Below are positions 57,055 to 64,000 of a stretch of 64,000 nt of DNA, in pieces. Under the pieces are notes generated by a model. That model was given only the letters and a program-made list of their open reading frames with translations. It had not been told where the DNA came from and did no database searches. A program made the translations under genes and the position numbers. Within the stretch, counting starts at the first letter, position 1. Each line of letters opens with the position of its first letter. The DNA comes from Cystobacter fuscus DSM 2262 (lineage in GTDB: Bacteria; Myxococcota; Myxococcia; Myxococcales; Myxococcaceae), in contig NZ_ANAH02000013.1 of the NCBI RefSeq assembly GCF_000335475.2, forward strand, positions 1 to 64,000, written 5' to 3'.

Positions 57055-58005
57055 TCAACCCTGTCGTGGAGCGCCCGGCGCAACGGTGAGGCTCTCGCCC
57101 ACGGCGAGCACGTGCAGGGGCTCCACCGGGAGCGCGCGCCGCTTCCACTCGGCGTCCAGCCGCTGGGGAGGCTCGTCGAGGGGCTCGTCGGTGAGCTTGA
57201 AGGTTCCCCAGTGCATGGCGAGGAAGCGCCGGGCGCCGAGGTCCTCGTAGGCCTGGACCGCCTGCTCGGGGTTCATGTGCTGCTTCTCCATGAACCACTC
57301 CGGGTCATAAGCGCCGATGGGCAGCAGGGCGGCGTCGATGCCGGGAAAGCGCCGGCCGATCTCCCGGAAGCCCTCGAAGTAGGCGGTGTCGCCCGAGTGG
57401 TAGACGCGGGTGTGGGTGCCCTCCACCACGAAGCCGCCCCAGAGCGTCTCGTTGACGTCCGCGAGGCCGCGGCGGCTCCAGTGCTGGGCGGGGACGAAGT
57501 GCACGGTGACGGCCCCCACGCGTGTGGAGCCCCACCAGTCCAGCTCGGTGACGGACAGGCCGGTGCGCTGGAAGTAGCGCGTCAGGCCGAGTCCCCCGAT
57601 GACGGGCGCGCCCACCTGGCGCACGGTGGGCAGGTCCAGGTGATCATAGTGGTTGTGGGACACCAGCGTGGCCTGGATGGGGGGCAGCTGGCCGGTCGGC
57701 ACCCCGGGGGGCACGTTGCGGCGGATGAAGCCGGGAATGCTGTCGCGCAGCACGGGATCGATGAGCAGCGACACGCCCTCGAGCTGGACGAGCCAGCTCG
57801 CGTGACCCAGCCAGGTCAGGCGCGCGCCCTCACCGGGGGCGGGGGGCACGGCCAGGACGGCGAGGTCCGGCTCCACGCGACGCATGGCGCAGGTGGCCGC
57901 GCTCTTGCGGCGCCTGCCGGCCACCTTGTCCGCCACCGCCCACTGGAAGACGGTGGACATGGGATGGGGGCCACTGCCATCCAGGTTCTTGAAGCGCAAC
58001 GCCAT
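57055..58005 (-). CDS. Metallo-beta-lactamase-fold hydrolase (NAPE-PLD/UlaG-like)
   Basis: A 316-residue cytoplasmic protein. The metal motif is LVSHNHYDHLDLPTVRQVGA with His117, His119, Asp121 and His122; further ligands are in VPAQHWSRRGLADVNETLWG (His), VYHSGDTAYFEGFREIG (Asp) and FLAMHWGTFKLTDEPLDEPP (His). The pattern HWSxR and HSGDTxY, with the MHWGTFxL end, is that of the NAPE-PLD-related group, which often acts on phosphodiesters or lactones. The substrate is unknown. The start at 58005 has GAGGAA upstream. It lies 35 bases before the M14 gene on the same strand and may be cotranscribed with it. Confidence 0.9.
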   Translation of the reverse strand: MALRFKNLDGSGPHPMSTVFQWAVADKVAGRRRKSAATCAMRRVEPDLAVLAVPPAPGEGARLTWLGHASWLVQLEGVSLLIDPVLRDSIPGFIRRNVPPGVPTGQLPPIQATLVSHNHYDHLDLPTVRQVGAPVIGGLGLTRYFQRTGLSVTELDWWGSTRVGAVTVHFVPAQHWSRRGLADVNETLWGGFVVEGTHTRVYHSGDTAYFEGFREIGRRFPGIDAALLPIGAYDPEWFMEKQHMNPEQAVQAYEDLGARRFLAMHWGTFKLTDEPLDEPPQRLDAEWKRRALPVEPLHVLAVGESLTVAPGAPRQG

Positions 58006-58128
58006 GGGGAAGGGTTCCTCGTGGGTGGGTGGAATGGGCGCACGCCCCGTCCTGTTCCGCCCTCATCCTAGCAAGCACGGGAATGATTTCTTCCCGATGC
58101 GCCGGGGGTGGAGAAGTATCCAGCCAAT

Positions 58129-59532
<1,404 letters not shown>

Positions 59533-59701
59533 AGGACTGGCGCCGCCGTCTCCCCGCCCGCGTCGACGTTCCCCTGGGAGCATGACACGGGTGTCAGGGT
59601 GAGGTGAGGCCCGGGGAGGGGAAGCGCCGCCCTCCGTCGGGCTCGTCCCTGGAACATGTCTTGCTTCGCGCCCGGGTCACCCCTTCACCCGGAGTATGTG
59701 C

Positions 59702-61141
59702 ATGCGCAAGACGAGGCGGTTGTGGATCGCAGGGCTGGCGGTACTGACACTGGTGGGTTGTTCCGGGATGGACATCGGAGGTGGTGTTGGCGCTCCCGGT
59801 GGGGACATGGGAGGGACGCCTGGCGGAATCCAGGACATCGCGCTGGCGCGGCGGAAGATCGACGCGGGGCAGATTCCCTTCGCGGAAGACTTCATCGCCG
59901 AGGGGCTCTACGCGGAGCATGATCTTCCCCTGGAGGGCCCGCCCTGTGCGCAGGTGTTGTGTCTGCGCACGGCCACGGGCATCGCGACGGCCATCGACAC
60001 GGACCGCCAGGAGGTGTTCGTGCAGGTGGGGTTCTCGTCCAACGTGGATCCCTCCACCTTCCGCCGCCAGCCGCTCGACGCGGCGCTGGTCATCGATCAC
60101 TCCGGCTCCATGCAGGGCGAGCCGATGGAGGCCGTGAAGGAAGCGGCGCGCCGGTTGGTGGCGAAGCTGGACGAGAACGACACCCTCTCGCTGGTCATCT
60201 TCGATCACACCTCCCAGGTGCTGGTGAAGCAGGCCCCCGTGCGCGACCGCGAGGCCCTGCTGCGCGCCATCGGCACCATCCAGGTGGCCGGCTCGACGTG
60301 CATCGAGTGCGGACTGCGCGATGGCTACCAACAACTCGCCACGCGCGGGCTGGACGCGTCACGCTCCCGCCGCGTCTTCCTCTTCACGGATGCGATGCCC
60401 AACGTGGGCCAGACGCAGCAGAGCGAATTCATGACGCTGCTGCGCGACCACTCCCGCGAGGGCCGGGACCTGACCCTCTTCGGGGTGAACCTCGCGTTCG
60501 ATCAGGCCTTCGTCACGGCCATCACCTCCGTGCGGGGCGCCAATGCCTTCTACCTGAGCGGCGCCGAGCGCACCCGGGCGGTTTTCGACGAGGACTTCGA
60601 CTACCTGGTGACGCCCATCGCGTATGACTTGAAGATGGTGCTCACGCCCGCCCAGGGCTTCCGGGTGGAGGCGGTGTATGGAATTCCCGGGGTGGCGCCC
60701 GGCGCGAGCCTGGCCTCGCTGGAGCTCCCCACGGTCTTCCTCTCCCGGCGGCGCGGCGCCATCCTCGCGCGCCTCTCCCGGGAGGCGGACATCCAGCCCG
60801 CGCAGCGGATGCTGTCGGAGGAGTTCTCCTTCACGCCCGCTCGCGGCGAGGCGAGCCCGCCCACGCTCCTGACGGCGAGCTACGAGGGCAGCGAGCCGCT
60901 CTCGTCCACCGGCACGTGGTACTCCGAGGACACGGTGCGCAAGACGGCGGCCCTGACGAACTTCATCCTCGGCGCCCGGGCGGCGTGCACGTCCTGGCAC
61001 GCGGGGGACAAGGCGCGGGCCCGGGAGCTGGCGGACCGGACGGTGGAGTTGCTGCGCACCCATGCGGAGCAACTGGACGACGCCGCGCTGCGCGCCGAGG
61101 TGGAGCTGGCGTCCAAGCTCGCCGCGCTGATGGTTCCCTGA
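59702..61141 (+). CDS. VWA-domain lipoprotein
   Basis: A 479-residue lipoprotein: MRKTRRLWIAGLAVLTLVGC with lipobox LVGC at Cys20. A Gly-rich linker (MDIGGGVGAPGGDMGGTPGG) precedes a region with CAQVLCLRTATG, then a von Willebrand A domain with MIDAS DHSGS (Asp132-Ser136), a TCIECGLRDGY metal-site segment and VFLFTDAMPN. The C-terminal part is the beta-sandwich/helix extension typical of secreted VWA proteins (FRVEAVYGIPGVAPGASLAS, FSFTPARGEA). I chose ATG 59702 because GGAG sits seven bases away; ATG 59696 would place it one base away. Probably binds protein or metal at the cell surface. It is unrelated in sequence to the TSP3-VWA lipoprotein, apart from the domain. Confidence 0.88.
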   Translation: MRKTRRLWIAGLAVLTLVGCSGMDIGGGVGAPGGDMGGTPGGIQDIALARRKIDAGQIPFAEDFIAEGLYAEHDLPLEGPPCAQVLCLRTATGIATAIDTDRQEVFVQVGFSSNVDPSTFRRQPLDAALVIDHSGSMQGEPMEAVKEAARRLVAKLDENDTLSLVIFDHTSQVLVKQAPVRDREALLRAIGTIQVAGSTCIECGLRDGYQQLATRGLDASRSRRVFLFTDAMPNVGQTQQSEFMTLLRDHSREGRDLTLFGVNLAFDQAFVTAITSVRGANAFYLSGAERTRAVFDEDFDYLVTPIAYDLKMVLTPAQGFRVEAVYGIPGVAPGASLASLELPTVFLSRRRGAILARLSREADIQPAQRMLSEEFSFTPARGEASPPTLLTASYEGSEPLSSTGTWYSEDTVRKTAALTNFILGARAACTSWHAGDKARARELADRTVELLRTHAEQLDDAALRAEVELASKLAALMVP

Positions 61142-61145
61142 ACCC

Positions 61146-62576
61146 TCAGGCCTCGCCGGCCTCATTGGCGAAGACCTCGGCGGGGTCCGGCTTGGCCTGC
61201 TCAAGGACGGTCGGCTTGTGGTGGGCCACCGCCTTCTTCCAGCGCCCGGAGAAGTAGTAGGCCATGCTGCAGCCGAGCGAGACGAAGAAGCTGATGGCGA
61301 TGGCGTACCAGATGCCCTTCACGTCGTGCATCTGGCGCGACAGCGTGTAGGCCAGGGGCACCCGGACCACCCAGAGGCTGAGCAGGGAGATGAGGGTGGT
61401 GATCATCGTGGAGCCGGCTCCGTTGATGATGCCGTTGCTCACGAAGGTGAGGCCGAACAGGACGTAGCAGGCGCCCACGATGTGCAGGTACGAGGTCCCC
61501 AGCTCGACGACGACGGGATCCCTGATGAACACCTTCAGGAGCGCCTCCGGGAAGAGGACGGCCATCGCGGAGATGACGAGGGTGATGGCCCCGCTGAAGG
61601 CACACCCCCACGCGAAGATCTGCCGGACGCGGGGCAGGTGGCCCGCCCCCAGGTTCTGTCCGGCGAGCGTCGAGATGGCCATGCCGAAGTTGATGGCCGG
61701 CATGAAGGCGATCTGATCGATGCGCGAGGCCGCGCCGAAGGCCGCCGTGGAGATCTCCCCGAAGCCGTTCACGATGCCGGTCACCATCACCATGCCGAGT
61801 GACACCAGGGACTGCTGGATGGAGGCGGGCACACCAATCCGGAAGGTCTGCCAGGTGGCCGGACCGAGGTGGCTCAGGCGCGGCCAGCCGGGTGCGACGG
61901 GAGACTTCTGGCGATGCAGCCAGACCACCAGCACGGTCAGCACGAGCACCTGGGAGACGATGGTGGCCCAGGCGGTGCCGTTGAGCCCCAGGCGCGGCAG
62001 GCCCAGGTGGCCGAAGATGAGGAGCGGATCCAACACCGTGGTGAGCACGACGGAGATGAGCTGGAAGTACAGGGGCGTCTTCGAGTCCCCCATTCCCTGC
62101 AACATGCTGCGCAGCGCGAACATGGCGAAGCTGGTGGGCATCGACAGCAGGAAGATGCGCAGGTAGTCCACCGAGGGTTGGAAGATGTCCTCCGGCGTGT
62201 CCATGGCGCGCAGGATGTGGGGCGTGAAGAACTCGCCCAGCAGGGTCAGCAGGATGCCCAGGCCGAGGATCAACACGGTGGAGCTGTCCACCACCCGCCG
62301 CAGCTCGTCGAAGCGTTTGGCTCCATAGCTCTGCGACACGAGGATGTTCGTCGCGAGCGTCATGCCCATCCCGATGCCGAAGAGGGTGAAGACGACGGGA
62401 AAGCTCACCGTGACGGTGGCCAGGGCCCCGGTGCCGAGGAACTGTCCCACCCAGATGGCGTTGATGAAGCTGTAGGCCGTCTGCAGCAGGCTGCCGATGA
62501 GCATCGGCAGGGAGAAGGTCACGATGTGCCGGGGGATGCTGCCCGTGGTCAAATCTGTCCCGAACTTCGGTTTCAT
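61146..62576 (-). CDS. MATE-family multidrug exporter
   Basis: A 476-residue polytopic membrane protein with about twelve helices in two pseudo-repeats of six. It opens TTGSIPRHIVTFSLPMLIGS, then LLQTAYSFINAIWVGQFLG and VVFTLFGIGMGMTLATNILV; the second half begins RIGVPASIQQSLVSLGMVMV and AAFGAASRIDQIAFMPAINF. Both repeats fit MATE transporters, which export cationic drugs or metabolites using Na+ or H+. The start at 62576 has AGAAGG seven bases upstream. It converges with the VWA lipoprotein gene at a gap of only four bases. No regulator or biosynthetic gene lies beside it. Confidence 0.95.
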   Translation of the reverse strand: MKPKFGTDLTTGSIPRHIVTFSLPMLIGSLLQTAYSFINAIWVGQFLGTGALATVTVSFPVVFTLFGIGMGMTLATNILVSQSYGAKRFDELRRVVDSSTVLILGLGILLTLLGEFFTPHILRAMDTPEDIFQPSVDYLRIFLLSMPTSFAMFALRSMLQGMGDSKTPLYFQLISVVLTTVLDPLLIFGHLGLPRLGLNGTAWATIVSQVLVLTVLVVWLHRQKSPVAPGWPRLSHLGPATWQTFRIGVPASIQQSLVSLGMVMVTGIVNGFGEISTAAFGAASRIDQIAFMPAINFGMAISTLAGQNLGAGHLPRVRQIFAWGCAFSGAITLVISAMAVLFPEALLKVFIRDPVVVELGTSYLHIVGACYVLFGLTFVSNGIINGAGSTMITTLISLLSLWVVRVPLAYTLSRQMHDVKGIWYAIAISFFVSLGCSMAYYFSGRWKKAVAHHKPTVLEQAKPDPAEVFANEAGEA

Positions 62577-62706
62577 GAGTCTGCCTTCTGCCGTGAGGGC
62601 TTCTTCACGGTCAGGTGCGGTATGCACCCGCGAAGGCGGGCGCGCCAGTCCCCCAGGTGGGTTTTCTCACCGGGTGGAAGCCGGGACGTGTCACGCCGTG
62701 GACGGC

Positions 62707-63948
62707 TCAGGGCTCGAGTGGGTTCTTGTGGTGGAAGCTCCTCGGCCTGATCTCGAAGGACAGCCAGCTCATGGGCATGTTGTCCTGGTCCTCGTCCCGA
62801 GGGACGTGCAGGTGCCGGTTGACGTACCACACCACCACGTCCTGCCCATCCACGGATTGCCCGTCCACCATGGCGCTGACGTTCGTTGGCGCGCTGCTGC
62901 AACTCGAGGCGATGTGCGGAGGGAAGTTGCCCACCGCGAGCATCTCGCACCCGTTGTAGCGGGTGACCCAGAACTCGTGCGCGGACCAGGGCTCCGTGGT
63001 GGAGACCTGGCCGGTCCACAGCCCCTCGATGTGCGGGACGAGCTCATAGCCCACGTTCCGCCCGTCACCGTTGGTGCGCGTCTTGTCGTAGACGACCCAC
63101 GACGTATAGCTCTCCGGGGCGAGGTCCTGGGCGGCCTCGAGTGGGATGGGCGTCCTCACGTTCACCCCGCAGGTGCCTGGCGTGGCGCAGGCGCTTTCGG
63201 GAGAAGGGGACGTGGACGGCTGGAAGGTCATCTGCTCGACCGCGTCGTCCGCCGCTCCATCGATGTCGAAGTCCAGCCGGTAATAGATGTTGTGCAGGTG
63301 GGAGATTCCATAGACCGGCGTCTCGTTCGTCTCGGAGTCCATGCGGCTGCCGTAGGGCGCATAGCCCACGCCCGAGCGGACTTGCTGGAGCCGGCCCGAC
63401 AGCCCCATTCGTGGCTCGATGGTCCCGTCATCATGGAACTCCCACTGGTTGATGTACGTGTACTGGCCGAGCTGCGAGGCCATGCTCACCGAGACGCTCT
63501 CTCCCCGCTGGAAGTTGTCCCTGAACTTCCAGGCGTAGCCGCGATCGTCGATGTTCTGGCAGATCTGGTTGTTGGCCAGCAGCGTCCCTCCCGCGCACTC
63601 CGCCTCGGTGAGCGTGAGGGCACTGGACCCCAACCCCGCGTCGGTGACGTCGAGGGGGCGGGGGGTGCCCATGACGTAGGGGACGTGGAGCTCCGCGATG
63701 CTCCCCTGGCCGAGCACCAGTCGCGACGTGCCTCCCACGGGCATGTAGCTGGCCCTCTGGATGACCAGCCCCTCACACGGGCAATTCATGACATTGAAGT
63801 TCCACCTCGAGCCCGAGGCGAAGGTGTGATCCACCTGGGTGGTGCCGGTGCAGGCCGCGGGGGAGCACCCTTGTGCCTGCGCGACGTGCGCGAAGCCAAG
63901 TCCCATCCCGATGGCCACGACCCTCTGCATGACGCGCTCCCAAGACAT
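62707..63948 (-). CDS. Secreted copper-amine-oxidase-like protein with altered cofactor motif
   Basis: A 413-residue protein with a signal peptide (MSWERVMQRVVAIGMGLGFA, cleavage near VAQAQ). Much of it aligns with the catalytic domain of copper amine oxidases: NQICQNIDDRGYAWKFRDNF; the cofactor region QLGQYTYINQWEFHDDGTIE; copper ligands in SHLHNIYYRLDFDIDG (His217, His219) and the third in NRHLHVPRDEDQDNMPMSWL, then FEIRPRSFHHKNP at the end. True enzymes have Asn-Tyr-Asp/Glu, with the Tyr turned into topaquinone; here it is Gln-Tyr-Thr (162-164). The Tyr and copper histidines are kept, but both neighbours differ, and the N2/N3 domains are missing, so activity is uncertain. Start at 63948 has GGGAG five bases upstream; Met7 is an alternative. 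Confidence 0.85.
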   Translation of the reverse strand: MSWERVMQRVVAIGMGLGFAHVAQAQGCSPAACTGTTQVDHTFASGSRWNFNVMNCPCEGLVIQRASYMPVGGTSRLVLGQGSIAELHVPYVMGTPRPLDVTDAGLGSSALTLTEAECAGGTLLANNQICQNIDDRGYAWKFRDNFQRGESVSVSMASQLGQYTYINQWEFHDDGTIEPRMGLSGRLQQVRSGVGYAPYGSRMDSETNETPVYGISHLHNIYYRLDFDIDGAADDAVEQMTFQPSTSPSPESACATPGTCGVNVRTPIPLEAAQDLAPESYTSWVVYDKTRTNGDGRNVGYELVPHIEGLWTGQVSTTEPWSAHEFWVTRYNGCEMLAVGNFPPHIASSCSSAPTNVSAMVDGQSVDGQDVVVWYVNRHLHVPRDEDQDNMPMSWLSFEIRPRSFHHKNPLEP

Positions 63949-64000
63949 GTTCGCTCCCGCGGACGAAGGAACTGCGGAAGCGGGGGAGTTAGGGCCGAGG

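Overview
The window is high-G+C DNA from a large-genome myxobacterium, most likely suborder Cystobacterineae (Archangium/Cystobacter-like). The evidence is a Myxococcales-type sigma factor beside a very large kinase fusion, an ADYC-domain secreted protein, many lipoproteins and lytic enzymes, a class III cyclase-AAA-TPR giant, and pervasive G/C third positions. Nearly every base is coding; convergent genes are only a few bases apart and several pairs overlap by ATGA.

Region 1 (1-9650): a CHAT-TPR protease-like gene cut by the left edge, an ADYC secreted protein, a sigma factor divergent from a 1308-residue ZAS-kinase-STAND-TM-FGE fusion, then a small membrane protein and a lipoprotein. A conserved upstream motif precedes the two secreted/membrane genes that flank the sigma/kinase pair. 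Region 2 (9641-16841): an accretion zone between two perfect 124-bp direct repeats, each ending in a strong intrinsic terminator. It holds an ISL3 transposase fragment, a twice-frameshifted IS701-type element, two foreign-looking RHS proteins, an amber-interrupted candidate immunity gene, an IS66 transposase tail and a decayed copy of the preceding lipoprotein gene.

Region 3 (16929-25297): PhoX-like phosphatase, PDZ-like lipoprotein and SGNH hydrolase; a flavin/PPOX-type protein divergent from an AraC regulator with a palindrome between them; then a secreted cluster for polysaccharide attack (polysaccharide lyase, trefoil-DPBB protein, CBM32-PL7 alginate lyase). Region 4 (25487-30863): the oxidative pentose phosphate operon zwf then pgl-gnd, with pgl and gnd in one unbroken frame. 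The 3' end of gnd is duplicated about 1.65 kb away, so two accessory genes sit between direct repeats, with a piece resembling the 3' end of tmRNA beside them.

Region 5 (31042-45724): GNAT, carboxylesterase, coiled-coil envelope protein, ABHD18-like hydrolase, CBM-metallophosphoesterase, YqiA-like hydrolase, an SDR lacking the usual Tyr, PhzF, PlsC-type acyltransferase and the sbcDC repair operon. Region 6 (45986-63948): a giant TSP3/VWA/Cys-rich surface lipoprotein with a strong terminator, an AA10 copper monooxygenase, a cyclase-AAA-TPR plus histidine kinase operon, M14 carboxypeptidase, metallo-beta-lactamase-fold hydrolase, soluble transhydrogenase, VWA lipoprotein, MATE exporter and a copper-amine-oxidase-like protein with an altered cofactor motif.

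The main themes are myxobacterial signalling fusions, secreted predatory/saprophytic enzymes, NADPH balance (zwf/pgl/gnd and Sth), and two separate places where foreign DNA has settled between direct repeats. All functions are inferred from sequence by eye; no search was run.
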